From: an uncultured Ruthenibacterium sp.
GTDB lineage: Bacteria; Bacillota; Clostridia; Oscillospirales; Ruminococcaceae
NCBI GenBank assembly: GCA_910587145.1
Contig: CAJUMH010000038.1
Location: 1-25,093 of the forward strand
Direction of reading: 5' to 3'
Length of the DNA stretch: 25,093 bases
Translations under genes and position numbers: made by a program
The notes under the pieces: model-generated
Database searches by the model: none
What the model was told of the DNA's origin: nothing
What the model saw: the letters and a program-made list of their open reading frames with translations, nothing else
Shown: positions 13,652 to 22,139 of the stretch, one piece after another
How the letters are laid out: each line of letters begins with the position of its first letter
Position numbering within the stretch: the first letter of the stretch is position 1

Positions 13652-15814
13652 TTGAATAGAAACCGAAAAAGCATAAGCGGTCTGATGATCCTTCTTCTGC
13701 TGGGCCTGCTCATCATGGGATTTTTTATGTTGAACACAGGCAATGAAACGCAGGAGAGAAAATATTACGAAGTGATCGAATACCTGGAACAGGGCGATGT
13801 GGCAGAGTTCGTCTATAACGGGAAGAACAGTGTGGCCCAGCTTACCCTTACGGAAGAGGCCACGCAGGAACTGCGGGAAAAACAGGCCGCCGAGACAGGC
13901 GCCGGCCAGCAGATGCAAATGGGGATCTTCGGCGGCGTATGGGGACGGTCAAGTGCATCCGGCAGCGCCTCTCTGAATGCGGGTACGGAAAAACAGGCGG
14001 TGCTCACCTACGAGCTGGCCTATCTGGGCGAAATCCTGGACAGCGAAAATCTGCGCCGTTACCGGGAAATCTATGCGGAAAAGCACGACGGCGCGCTTTT
14101 AAAGATCGACATTCTGCCCGCGCCCGAGACGTCGGTGTTTATGTCGATGCTTCCCGTTTTGCTGCTCACGCTTGTAATGATGGGCGGATTCTATTATTTT
14201 ATGTATAAGCAATCCGGCGGAGGCGGCACAATGGGCGTCGGCCGCGCAAGGGTGAAGGATCAGGCGGATCAGGGCCGTAAGGCCACCTTCAAGGATGTTG
14301 CCGGTGCGGACGAGGAAAAAGAGGAGCTGCAGGAGATCGTTGAGTTCCTCAAAAATCAGACAAAATTCAATACGCTGGGCGCCCGCATTCCGCACGGCGT
14401 GCTGCTCGTAGGCCCTCCGGGCACAGGCAAAACACTGCTGGCCCGCGCCTGCGCGGGAGAGGCCGGCGTGCCGTTTTATTCCATTTCCGGCTCCGATTTT
14501 GTGGAGATGTATGTGGGCGTGGGTGCCTCCCGTGTACGCGATCTGTTTGATAAAGCCAAAAAGACTGCGCCCTGCATTGTGTTTATCGATGAGATCGATG
14601 CGGTGGGCCGCCAGCGCGGCGCGGGGCTTGGCGGCGGCCATGACGAACGCGAGCAGACACTGAACCAGCTGCTGGTGGAGATGGACGGCTTTGATACAAA
14701 CGGCGGCGTAATCGTAATTGCGGCCACAAACCGCGTGGATATTCTGGATAAGGCATTGCTGCGCCCGGGCCGCTTCGACCGTCAGGTGTATGTCAACCTG
14801 CCGGACGTGAAGGGCCGCGAGGAAATTTTGCAGGTGCATACGCGCAATAAGCCGCTTGCGCCGGATGTGAACATTCATACCATCGCAAAAACGACGGTCG
14901 GTTTTACCGGCGCGGATCTGGAAAATCTTGTGAACGAGGCGGCGCTTCTGGCCGCCAAGCGCGGGCGCAAGGCCATTACGGAAAAGGATATTGAAGAGGC
15001 AAGCACTAAGGTGCAGATGGGGCCGGAGAAAAAGAGCCGCGTAGTGACAGAGCACGATAAAAATATGACGGCGTATCACGAGGCGGGCCATGCCGTTGCC
15101 GTGTATCACTGCAAAACGGCGCCGCCCGTGCACGAGGTCTCCATTATTCCGCGCGGCGGCGGCGCGGGCGGTTATACCATGTATCTGCCCGAGCATGACG
15201 AGATGTACCATTATAAAAACCAGATGTGGGAACGCATCGTGGTATGCCTGGGCGGACGTGTGGCGGAAGCCCTGGTGGAGGACGATATCTCGACAGGCGC
15301 ATCCAGCGATCTGCGCAAGGCCACATCCATCGCGCGCAGTATGGTAACGCAGTACGGCTTTTCCGAGCGCCTTGGCACGGTGGTTTACGGCAACGATCCC
15401 GGCGAAACGTTCCTTGGCCGCGATATCAGCGCCGGCCGCGGCTATTCGGAGGCTGTGGCGGCCCAGATCGACGCGGAGGTGCGCGATCTGATCGATGAGG
15501 CCTATGAGGCGGCGCGCGCGATTTTGACAGAGCATATGGATCAGCTGCAGGTCGTGGCAAAGGCCCTGGTGGAGCGGGAAAAAATTTCCGGCGAGGAGTT
15601 CAAAGCGTTGATGGAGGGCAAAAATCTGCCGCCGCTGGATGGGGGAACGGTGTCCGATTCCAGCGCGGAAAAGGCGGAGGATGAACGTGTTTCCGCGCCA
15701 AGGGAAAAAGCGGCCGAGCCGAACGGACAGGCGTTGAACGGCACTTTTGATGCAGAACAGAAAGCGCCGCAGGAGCCAAAGGCTGCTGCGCAGGAAGAAT
15801 CCAAAGACGAGTAA
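13652..15814 (+). CDS. ftsH: ATP-dependent zinc metalloprotease FtsH
   Basis: This membrane AAA+ protease degrades misfolded membrane proteins and selected regulators. It starts at TTG 13652, which follows AGGAGTG by 7 bp; no better ATG precedes the first membrane helix. The 720-residue protein has TM1 (about 9-27), an extracytoplasmic domain with a Gly/Ser/Met-rich insert (about 83-112), TM2 (about 162-186), Walker A GPPGTGKT (254-261), Walker B VFIDEID (310-316), the second region of homology (AATNRVDILDKALLRPGRFDR), and zinc site HEAGH (476-480) with a later Asp ligand in EDDISTGASSDL. The last 80 or so residues are a Glu/Ala/Lys-rich low-complexity tail. It lies 97 bp after hpt with no promoter seen between. 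Confidence 0.97.
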   Translation: MNRNRKSISGLMILLLLGLLIMGFFMLNTGNETQERKYYEVIEYLEQGDVAEFVYNGKNSVAQLTLTEEATQELREKQAAETGAGQQMQMGIFGGVWGRSSASGSASLNAGTEKQAVLTYELAYLGEILDSENLRRYREIYAEKHDGALLKIDILPAPETSVFMSMLPVLLLTLVMMGGFYYFMYKQSGGGGTMGVGRARVKDQADQGRKATFKDVAGADEEKEELQEIVEFLKNQTKFNTLGARIPHGVLLVGPPGTGKTLLARACAGEAGVPFYSISGSDFVEMYVGVGASRVRDLFDKAKKTAPCIVFIDEIDAVGRQRGAGLGGGHDEREQTLNQLLVEMDGFDTNGGVIVIAATNRVDILDKALLRPGRFDRQVYVNLPDVKGREEILQVHTRNKPLAPDVNIHTIAKTTVGFTGADLENLVNEAALLAAKRGRKAITEKDIEEASTKVQMGPEKKSRVVTEHDKNMTAYHEAGHAVAVYHCKTAPPVHEVSIIPRGGGAGGYTMYLPEHDEMYHYKNQMWERIVVCLGGRVAEALVEDDISTGASSDLRKATSIARSMVTQYGFSERLGTVVYGNDPGETFLGRDISAGRGYSEAVAAQIDAEVRDLIDEAYEAARAILTEHMDQLQVVAKALVEREKISGEEFKALMEGKNLPPLDGGTVSDSSAEKAEDERVSAPREKAAEPNGQALNGTFDAEQKAPQEPKAAAQEESKDE

Positions 15815-15880
15815 TGCGCCGAACCGCCCGTAAAGGCGGGGCGATTCTCTCGCCGGCAGAGCGCCGGCCAGCAGGACAAA

Positions 15881-15917
15881 GCAGGGCGGGGCCGTCAAAA
15901 GCTTCGCTCTGTTTTTT
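15881..15917 (+). terminator. Probable terminator after ftsH
   Basis: GCAGGGCG (15881-15888) can pair with CGCTCTGT (15905-15912) through G-U tolerant pairing around a 16-nt loop, and a T6 run (15912-15917) follows. Two shorter GC-rich stems (15824-15839, 15852-15868) lie between it and the ftsH stop. It separates the ftsH operon from oadG. Confidence 0.5.
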
Positions 15918-16043
15918 CTGCATCATTGTAAATATCTGTGCGCCCGCCGTACCACAGGCTTTCTCAATTCGCCGCTTTTTTCCCTTTCTGCCGCATGTTT
16001 TTGCAGCACCTGCACATTTTTTAAGAAACTTTTCATTTAGAGG

Positions 16044-16072
16044 TTGCATAAAACGGAGATTTCAGGTATAAT
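16044..16072 (+). promoter_or_regulatory. Sigma-A promoter of oadG-oadB
   Basis: TTGCAT (16044-16049), a 17-bp spacer and a perfect TATAAT (16067-16072) lie 38 bp before the oadG start codon. Confidence 0.8.
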
Positions 16073-16109
16073 TGTAAAAGATATCGTAAAAAAACGGGGA
16101 GGTTGTTTC

Positions 16110-16544
16110 ATGGGCATTTCCAAGTTTCTTACGGTTGCTGCTGCCACGGTCTCCGCAAGTTCGGAGCCGTCTGTGGGCGTGGTTGTGGCAACCGGTTTGA
16201 TCCTGGTATTTGGTGTATTGGTACTGCTCTATCTGCTCATTACATTGGAAGGTATCATTTTTTCTGCGATCGATCAGAAAAAGAAGGGAACACCCGCGCA
16301 AAAAAGCGCGCCCGCGCCCAAAAAAGAGCCTGCCCCCGCCCCTGCGCCCGTAATAAAGAGCGCGGCAAAAGAACCTGCGGTGCAGCAGGGAATCCCCGGC
16401 GAAGTAATCGCGGCGATCTCCGCCGCACTTGCCTGCACGGAGGGCGGCACGGGGTATACGCTGCGCAGCGTCAAGCGCGTAAGGGCTTCCGGCCGTTCCG
16501 CTTGGGGTCAGGCGGGGATCAACGCTTACACAGAGCCGTTTTAA
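16110..16544 (+). CDS. oadG: Sodium pump decarboxylase gamma (OadG-like) subunit
   Basis: OadG-type proteins are small membrane subunits that hold together Na+-translocating biotin decarboxylases (oxaloacetate, methylmalonyl-CoA or glutaconyl-CoA). ATG 16110 has GGGGAGG 7 bp upstream. The 144-residue protein has an N-terminal membrane helix (about 22-45, VVVATGLILVFGVLVLLYLL) followed by EGIIFSAID. An Ala/Pro/Lys linker comes next (about 57-92). The C-terminal segment GEVIAAISAALACTEG continues into an Arg-rich WGQAGINAYTEPF end, common in clostridial members. The linker resembles those tethering biotin domains, but no biotin motif (MKM) is present. oadB follows after 18 bp. Which substrate the complex uses cannot be told from here. 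Confidence 0.85.
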   Translation: MGISKFLTVAAATVSASSEPSVGVVVATGLILVFGVLVLLYLLITLEGIIFSAIDQKKKGTPAQKSAPAPKKEPAPAPAPVIKSAAKEPAVQQGIPGEVIAAISAALACTEGGTGYTLRSVKRVRASGRSAWGQAGINAYTEPF

Positions 16545-16562
16545 AGGGAGGGATTCAGTACT

Positions 16563-17759
16563 ATGCAGGGCTTTTTAAACGCTGTTACCGGCATCGCCAA
16601 TGAATCCGGCTTTTCGGGCTTGCTTCAGAATCCGGGTTACCTTGCCATGATCGGTGTGGCCTGTTTTCTGATCTATCTTGCCATTGCCAAGCAGTTCGAG
16701 CCGCTTTTGCTGCTTCCTATTGCGTTCGGCATGCTGCTTGCCAATCTGCCGTTCGGCGAGATCATCCATATGGAGCTGTTCATTCCGCCCGAGGGCGCAG
16801 ATCCCTCGCTGTATCCGATGTTCGGCGAGATCCTGCACCACGGCGGCCTTGCGGATATGCTGTATCTGGGCGTAAAGCTTGGCATTTATCCGCCGCTGAT
16901 CTTCCTTGGCCTCGGCACGATGACGGATTTTGGCCCGCTGATCTCGAATCCCAAGAGCCTGCTTTTGGGCGCCGCGGCGCAGCTTGGCATTTTTACCACT
17001 TACATCGGTGCAAAATGGCTGGGCTTTACCGGCCCGCAGGCGGGTGCCATCGGCATTATCGGCGGCGCGGACGGCCCGACGGCTATCTTTGTGGCCAGTA
17101 AGCTTGCGCCGGAATTGCTGGGCTCCATCGCCGTGGCAGCCTATTGCTATATGGCGCTTGTCCCGATCATTCAGCCGCCCATTATGCGTGCGCTTACAAC
17201 GAAAAAGGAACGCATGATCGTGATGGAGCAGCTGCGTACGGTGTCCAAGTTAGAGAAGATCATGTTCCCGATCATCTGCACCATTGTTGTCTGCCTGATT
17301 CTGCCGACAGCTGTGCCGCTGGTGGGCATGCTGATGCTCGGCAACCTGATGAAGGAATCCGGCGTTGTAGAGCGCATCAACAAAACGGCCGGCAATGAGT
17401 TGATGAATATCATCACGATCTTTTTGGGCATTTCTGTGGGCTGCACGACCAATGCGGAAACGTTCCTGAACTGGAATACAATCAAGATTGTTGTGATGGG
17501 CGTTGTGGCATTTGGCTTTGGCACGGCAGGCGGTGTTTTGCTGGGCAAGATTATGTGCTGGGCCACGCACGGCAAGGTGAACCCGCTGATCGGTTCTGCC
17601 GGCGTTTCCGCCGTTCCGATGGCGGCGCGTGTTGCCCAGAAGGTGGGCCAGCAGGAAAATCCGCAGAATTTCCTGCTGATGCATGCCATGGGTCCGAATG
17701 TGGCGGGCGTTATCGGCAGCGCCGTTGCCGCCGGCATTTTGATTAATATGCTGAAATAA
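16563..17759 (+). CDS. oadB: Na+-translocating decarboxylase beta subunit (OadB/GcdB family)
   Basis: The beta subunit is the integral membrane carboxybiotin decarboxylase that couples CO2 release to outward Na+ transport. The 398-residue protein is highly hydrophobic with about nine to eleven membrane segments. It carries the signature IIGGADGPTAIF (165-176), whose Asp170 corresponds to the essential Na+-binding aspartate of the family. Downstream are GCTTNAETFLNWNT and NPLIGSAGVSAVPMAARV, also family signatures with the conserved Asn and Ser. GGGAGGG lies 10 bp before the ATG. It is paired only with oadG and followed at once by a terminator. The carboxyltransferase alpha and biotin carrier subunits are not in the window, so they must be encoded elsewhere if the pump works. 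Confidence 0.93.
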   Translation: MQGFLNAVTGIANESGFSGLLQNPGYLAMIGVACFLIYLAIAKQFEPLLLLPIAFGMLLANLPFGEIIHMELFIPPEGADPSLYPMFGEILHHGGLADMLYLGVKLGIYPPLIFLGLGTMTDFGPLISNPKSLLLGAAAQLGIFTTYIGAKWLGFTGPQAGAIGIIGGADGPTAIFVASKLAPELLGSIAVAAYCYMALVPIIQPPIMRALTTKKERMIVMEQLRTVSKLEKIMFPIICTIVVCLILPTAVPLVGMLMLGNLMKESGVVERINKTAGNELMNIITIFLGISVGCTTNAETFLNWNTIKIVVMGVVAFGFGTAGGVLLGKIMCWATHGKVNPLIGSAGVSAVPMAARVAQKVGQQENPQNFLLMHAMGPNVAGVIGSAVAAGILINMLK

Positions 17760-17786
17760 TTCTTTCCCGGTTTTTTGCAAACCTTG

Positions 17787-17824
17787 GCCGTCCCGGAAGA
17801 TCTCCATTCCGGGGCGGCTTTTTT
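17787..17824 (+). terminator. Rho-independent terminator after oadB
   Basis: A 12-bp stem, GCCGTCCCGGAA (17787-17798) with TTCCGGGGCGGC (17807-17818), contains one G-U pair and an 8-nt loop. A T6 run (17819-17824) follows. It closes the oadG-oadB transcript. Confidence 0.92.
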
Positions 17825-17857
17825 GCGGAATTTCTTTCCTTTTTTCGCAAAATGTAG

Positions 17858-17863
17858 TATAGT
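17858..17863 (+). promoter_or_regulatory. Possible -10 element of the pcrA promoter
   Basis: TATAGT at 17858-17863 follows the terminator by about 35 bp and precedes pcrA by 190 bp. The sequence 17 bp upstream (TTTCCT) is a poor -35, so only the -10 is supported. A tRNA T-arm-like string (17887-17899) lies within the predicted leader. Confidence 0.35.
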
Positions 17864-18055
17864 AAAAGAATAGGCAAAACCGATATGGGTTCGACTCCCT
17901 TCTGCTTATACTGAAAAAGTGTATCGCACGTTTGCTTTGAAACCGAAAAAAGCGTGCTGTATTGCTCTGCATAAGCGGAAAAGCGGAAGGGCCGTGCTTT
18001 TTCGGCAGGATTTGAAACAAATCGGGAAACAGAAACGTATAAAAGGCGGAAGAGA

Positions 18056-20548
18056 ATGGATTTACAAAGCCAGAAACGATTTTGCGCTTTGCGCAGCCAA
18101 TACATCGAGGCGCAGTTCTGCGGCCTGAACCCCATGCAGCGGGAAGCGGTATTTACCACACAGGGGCCGCTGCTGATCCTTGCGGGAGCGGGCAGCGGAA
18201 AAACAACGGTGCTTGTCAATCGCATCGCAAATCTGGTCCGGTTCGGCCACGCGTACCACAGCCGGCAGGTACCGCAAGCGGTGGATGCGCAGCAGATGGA
18301 GGAGCTGGAACGCCTTGTGCAGCAGGGCGGCGAACCCTCGGTGCAGCTGTCTTGCGCGCTGCGCGAGCAGCCGGCGCAGCCCTTTCACATTTTGGCAATC
18401 ACCTTTACCAACAAGGCGGCCGGAGAGCTGAAAAAGCGCCTTGCCGCGATGCTTGGGGAAACGGGGATGGATGTGAACGCCTCCACGTTTCATTCAGCCT
18501 GTGTGCGCATTTTGCGGCGCGAGGCCGAGCGGTTGGGTTTTCCGCGCAGCTTTACCATCTATGATGCGGACGACCAGCAGCGCGCAATGAAAGAAGTTTA
18601 CCGCTCGATGGAGATCGACGATAAATTTTTGCCGCTGAAATCGGCGCTTGGCTCGATCGGAAGACTGAAAGATCAGATGATCGGCCCAAAACAGGCCCTC
18701 GAAGCCCCAGCAGCCGGCCGTGAAAAGCTGATCGCACAGGTGTATGAGGCCTATCAAAAGCGTCTTTTCAAAGCCGGCGCATTCGATTTTGACGATCTGA
18801 TCTATATGACGGTGCGCCTTTTGCAGGAAAACGAGGATGTGCGTGTTTATTATCAGAATCGTTTTCGCTACATACTTGTGGACGAGTATCAGGACACCAG
18901 TGTGGCGCAGTTCCGGCTTGTCGCGCTTTTGGGCGGCGCGCATCAGAATGTCTGTGTGGTTGGGGACGACGATCAGAGCATTTACCGTTTTCGCGGCGCA
19001 ACAATCGAGAATATCCTCAATTTTGAACAGCATTTTCCGGGCGCGGCGGTGATCCGTCTGGAGCAGAATTACCGCTCTACCTCCAATATTTTAAATGCCG
19101 CAAACGACGTGATCCAAAATAACCGGGGCCGTAAGGGGAAAACGCTTTGGACGCAGAACGGTACGGGGGAAAAGCTCATCTGCTATGAGGCGGATTCCGA
19201 ATTTGACGAGGCGGCTTATGTCGCCGAAGCCATCCGAAAAAATCTGGAAAAGGGCGCGAAACTGCGCGACCATGCGGTGCTGTACCGTATGAACGCACAG
19301 TCCGGAACCATCGAGACCCATTTCGCCCGTGCGGGGATCCCTTATAAGATCGTGGGAGGCCAGCGCTTTTATGAGCGCAAGGAAATTAAAGATCTTCTCG
19401 CGTATATGAGCATCACCGTCAACGAACAGGACGATCTGCGCCTGCGGCGCATCATCAACGAGCCGGCGCGCAAGATCGGCGCCGCCACCGTGCAGAATAT
19501 GGCGGATCTTGCGGCAAGCCAGGGCGTTCCCATGCTGCAGATTATCGAGCATGTAAGGGATTATCCCGCGCTCGGCCGTGCGGCCGCCGCGCTGGAGGGC
19601 TTTTGGCAGATTTATCAAAAGCTGCGGGAGGCGCATCACACGCTGCCGCTGGATCGCTTTACCGAAGAGATCTTAGAGATCACCGGCTATCGCCGCATGC
19701 TGGAGGCCGAGGGGGACGAAGGCCAGACGCGGCTGGAAAATATCGGCCAACTGATTTCCAGCGTCCGTGTTTACGCCGACCAGCGCGGGCCCGAGGCAAG
19801 CATGGAGGGCTTTTTGGAGGAGGTCGCTCTCATTAGCGACCTCGACAATTACGACGATGAGGCCGATGTGGTGGTGCTGATGACGCTGCACTCGGCAAAG
19901 GGACTGGAATTCCCGTATGTGTTTTTGATTGGTATGGAGGAGGGCATTTTTCCCAGCGAGAGAAGCAGATATTCCAATGAGGATCTTGAAGAGGAGCGCC
20001 GCCTGTGCTATGTGGGCATCACGCGTGCAAAACGGGAATTGACGCTTTCGCATGCGGCATCCCGGATGCTGTTCGGCCAGACAAGGCACAATCCGCTTTC
20101 CCGCTTTTTGAAGGAGATCGATCCCTCTTTGTATGAAACCGTGCAGAGCCAGGCGGCCGCGCAGCGTGCCGAGCTGCGCCGATATGCGCTGGAGCAAAGC
20201 GCTTACTTACAGCCGGAATACGGCAGGGCCAATCTGCGCGCTGCGGTGCAGGCCGGCAATTCGCAGCGCTATGGCAGTGCGGCACAGGCGCCGGCGGCAC
20301 ACCGTTCCACCGTGGGCGGCGGCCCAACGGCAGTTCGGGCCGGCACGGCGGCTGCCAAGGAAGGCGGCAAGGCCTATCGGCCCGGAGAGCTTGTGGAGCA
20401 CAAGGTATTCGGCCGCGGCGTAGTGCTGAAGGCAACGCCCATCGCCGGCGATATGATCGTGGAGATCCGTTTTGAAAAGGCGGGTGTCAAAAAAACCATG
20501 GCGAATTACGCGCAGCTGAAAAAGCTTTCCGGAGATTCCTCCGGCTGA
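18056..20548 (+). CDS. pcrA: UvrD/PcrA-type superfamily 1 DNA helicase
   Basis: PcrA is the 3'-5' helicase of Firmicutes used in nucleotide excision repair, replication-transcription conflict and plasmid replication. The 830-residue protein has the Q motif LNPMQREAV (24-32), Walker A AGAGSGKT (43-50), motif Ia AITFTNKAAGEL (114-125), motif II VDEYQDTS (275-282), motif III VGDDDQSIYRFRGA (about 301-314), motif V MTLHSAKGLEFPYVF and motif VI CYVGITRAKREL (about 650). A basic linker and a C-terminal Tudor-like domain follow (GELVEHKVFGRGVVL onward) of the RNA-polymerase-binding type. An insertion of about 45 residues sits between motifs I and Ia (roughly 64-108). The ATG has GGCGGAAGAG just upstream. 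It stands alone after the oadB terminator. Confidence 0.95.
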   Translation: MDLQSQKRFCALRSQYIEAQFCGLNPMQREAVFTTQGPLLILAGAGSGKTTVLVNRIANLVRFGHAYHSRQVPQAVDAQQMEELERLVQQGGEPSVQLSCALREQPAQPFHILAITFTNKAAGELKKRLAAMLGETGMDVNASTFHSACVRILRREAERLGFPRSFTIYDADDQQRAMKEVYRSMEIDDKFLPLKSALGSIGRLKDQMIGPKQALEAPAAGREKLIAQVYEAYQKRLFKAGAFDFDDLIYMTVRLLQENEDVRVYYQNRFRYILVDEYQDTSVAQFRLVALLGGAHQNVCVVGDDDQSIYRFRGATIENILNFEQHFPGAAVIRLEQNYRSTSNILNAANDVIQNNRGRKGKTLWTQNGTGEKLICYEADSEFDEAAYVAEAIRKNLEKGAKLRDHAVLYRMNAQSGTIETHFARAGIPYKIVGGQRFYERKEIKDLLAYMSITVNEQDDLRLRRIINEPARKIGAATVQNMADLAASQGVPMLQIIEHVRDYPALGRAAAALEGFWQIYQKLREAHHTLPLDRFTEEILEITGYRRMLEAEGDEGQTRLENIGQLISSVRVYADQRGPEASMEGFLEEVALISDLDNYDDEADVVVLMTLHSAKGLEFPYVFLIGMEEGIFPSERSRYSNEDLEEERRLCYVGITRAKRELTLSHAASRMLFGQTRHNPLSRFLKEIDPSLYETVQSQAAAQRAELRRYALEQSAYLQPEYGRANLRAAVQAGNSQRYGSAAQAPAAHRSTVGGGPTAVRAGTAAAKEGGKAYRPGELVEHKVFGRGVVLKATPIAGDMIVEIRFEKAGVKKTMANYAQLKKLSGDSSG

Positions 20549-20695
20549 TTTTAAAAACAGGCGTGAAAAACGCGGGACAAAGCTTTGAACCCATGCTTTG
20601 CGATCCGCTGCCGGGCGTTTTGGGGTAAAAATACGATCGGCCGCATGCTTTTTGGAAGGATGCCGGGCCGCTGAACATTAGACGGGGGACAAGCT

Positions 20696-21487
20696 ATGAA
20701 AGTGATGCTCATTGCGCATACGCCGCAGCCGGAGCGCGTTGTGGCGGCGGCGGCAAAGCTGTGTTATTCCAATGCGCATATCGATAATCTTCTGGAGGAT
20801 CTTACGCCCGAAAAAAGCCGTGAGTTTTTGGAAAAACTTGCGGCGCTTGGCCACGAAAGCCCCACGGAGCACGCCTCGTTTACCTTTGCGATCGAGGGGG
20901 TGAGCCGGTCGCTGCTGGCGCAGATTACCCGCCACCGCATTGCCTCCTACAGCGTGCAGAGCCAGCGCTATGTGCGTTTGGATTCGTTTGAATATATCAC
21001 GCCGCCGGAGGTGGCCGCGGATGACGCGGCCCGGGAGGCTTTTGATGTGCAGATGGAGCAGCAGGCAAAGCAATACCGAGAAATTGCCGCGCTGCTGAAG
21101 GACGGGCATATCCGCCGTTTGATGCAGCAGGGAATGGATGAAAAACAGGCCGCGCGCAAAGCAGAAAAGCTGGCGATCGAGGATGCGCGTTTTATTCTGC
21201 CCAATGCGTGCAGTACCAAGATGATCGTCACCATGAATGCGCGCAGCCTGAATAATTTTTTTCGTCACCGCTGCTGTGAGCGCGCTCAGTGGGAGATCCG
21301 TGCACTGGCAGACGAAATGCTGCGGCTCGTTCTGGCTGTGGCGCCCGCTCTGTTTGCGCACAGCGGCCCGCCCTGCGTCTCCGGCACCTGTCCGGAAGGC
21401 GCAATGAGCTGCGGCCATGCCGCTGAAATGCGCCGCAAATACAGCGCACTGCGCAAAGAGGAGGGAGCGCCTTGCCGGGAAGACTGA
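20696..21487 (+). CDS. thyX: Flavin-dependent thymidylate synthase ThyX
   Basis: ThyX makes dTMP from dUMP using FAD, NADPH and methylene-tetrahydrofolate; it replaces ThyA and dispenses with DHFR recycling. The 263-residue protein contains the diagnostic RHRx7S motif (Arg79-His80-Arg81 to Ser89) within ITRHRIASYSVQSQRY. It also has GHESPTEHASFTF (52-64), the flavin and dUMP-binding ARFILPN segment, and NNFFRHRCCERAQWEIR. The C-terminus carries a Cys-rich stretch, PPCVSGTCPEGAMSCG, seen in a clostridial-type branch and possibly metal binding. GGGGGA precedes the ATG. Its 3' end overlaps the thymidylate kinase gene by 16 bp. Confidence 0.97.
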   Translation: MKVMLIAHTPQPERVVAAAAKLCYSNAHIDNLLEDLTPEKSREFLEKLAALGHESPTEHASFTFAIEGVSRSLLAQITRHRIASYSVQSQRYVRLDSFEYITPPEVAADDAAREAFDVQMEQQAKQYREIAALLKDGHIRRLMQQGMDEKQAARKAEKLAIEDARFILPNACSTKMIVTMNARSLNNFFRHRCCERAQWEIRALADEMLRLVLAVAPALFAHSGPPCVSGTCPEGAMSCGHAAEMRRKYSALRKEEGAPCRED

Positions 21488-22134
21488 TCGTTTTAGAGGG
21501 GGTAGACGGCAGCGGCAAGGCAACGCAGGCAAAGCTGTTATACGAGGCGCTGCGCCGCGGCGGTACACAGGCGATGAAGATCACCTTTCCACACTACGAG
21601 AGTAATTCCAGCGCGCTGATCAAAATGTATCTGCACGGTGCGTTCGGGCAAAATGTAAATGATGTAAACGCATATGCGGCATCTGCTTTTTATACGGTGG
21701 ACCGTTACGCAAGCTATCGTACGGATTGGGGCTCCTTTTATTCCAAAGGGGGAACGATCGTGGCAGACCGTTACACCACCTCCAACGCCGTGCACCAGTG
21801 TGCAAAGCTGCCGCGCGCCGAGTGGGACGCCTATCTGAACTGGCTGTTCGATTTTGAATATCAGAAGATCGCGATCCCAAAGCCGGATCTTGTCATCTAT
21901 TTGGATGTAGCGCCGGAGGTGTCCGAGCATCTGATGGAGCGCCGGTACCGGGGAGACGAGAGTAAAAGGGATCTTCACGAAAAGGATCGGGATTATCTGC
22001 GGCGCAGCTGGGAAGCCGGACAGTACTGTATCCGAAAATTCGGCTGGAGATGCATCAGCTGTACTCAAAACGGCGAGATGCGGCCGCCTGAAGAGATCCA
22101 CGAAAATATTTTATCGCTGATTGCGGAGAGGTGA
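21472..22134 (+). CDS. tmk: Thymidylate kinase
   Basis: Tmk phosphorylates dTMP to dTDP. The 220-residue protein starts at TTG 21472, inside thyX, after a strong GAGGAGGGAG ribosome site; the product begins MPGRLIVLEGVDGSGK. It has the P-loop EGVDGSGKAT (9-18) and the DRY motif in VADRYTTSN (97-105). A LID-like arginine-rich segment, MERRYRGDESKRDLHEKDRDYL, is shown here only to be located around 155-176. The usual REPGGT-like loop is replaced by FPHYESNSSALIKMYL, so it belongs to a divergent branch I associate with Clostridia. The overlap with thyX makes consecutive pathway enzymes translationally coupled. mltG follows 5 bp after the stop. Confidence 0.9.
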   Translation: MPGRLIVLEGVDGSGKATQAKLLYEALRRGGTQAMKITFPHYESNSSALIKMYLHGAFGQNVNDVNAYAASAFYTVDRYASYRTDWGSFYSKGGTIVADRYTTSNAVHQCAKLPRAEWDAYLNWLFDFEYQKIAIPKPDLVIYLDVAPEVSEHLMERRYRGDESKRDLHEKDRDYLRRSWEAGQYCIRKFGWRCISCTQNGEMRPPEEIHENILSLIAER

Positions 22135-22139
22135 CGACA

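Noticed and set aside
14099..15898. 599-codon open frame on the minus strand opposite ftsH, and similar long antisense frames at 5350-6981 and 10045-11640
   Set aside because: They lie exactly antisense to well-identified genes, are rich in Arg/His/Ala as expected of GC-biased shadow frames, and have no ribosome site or recognisable motif.
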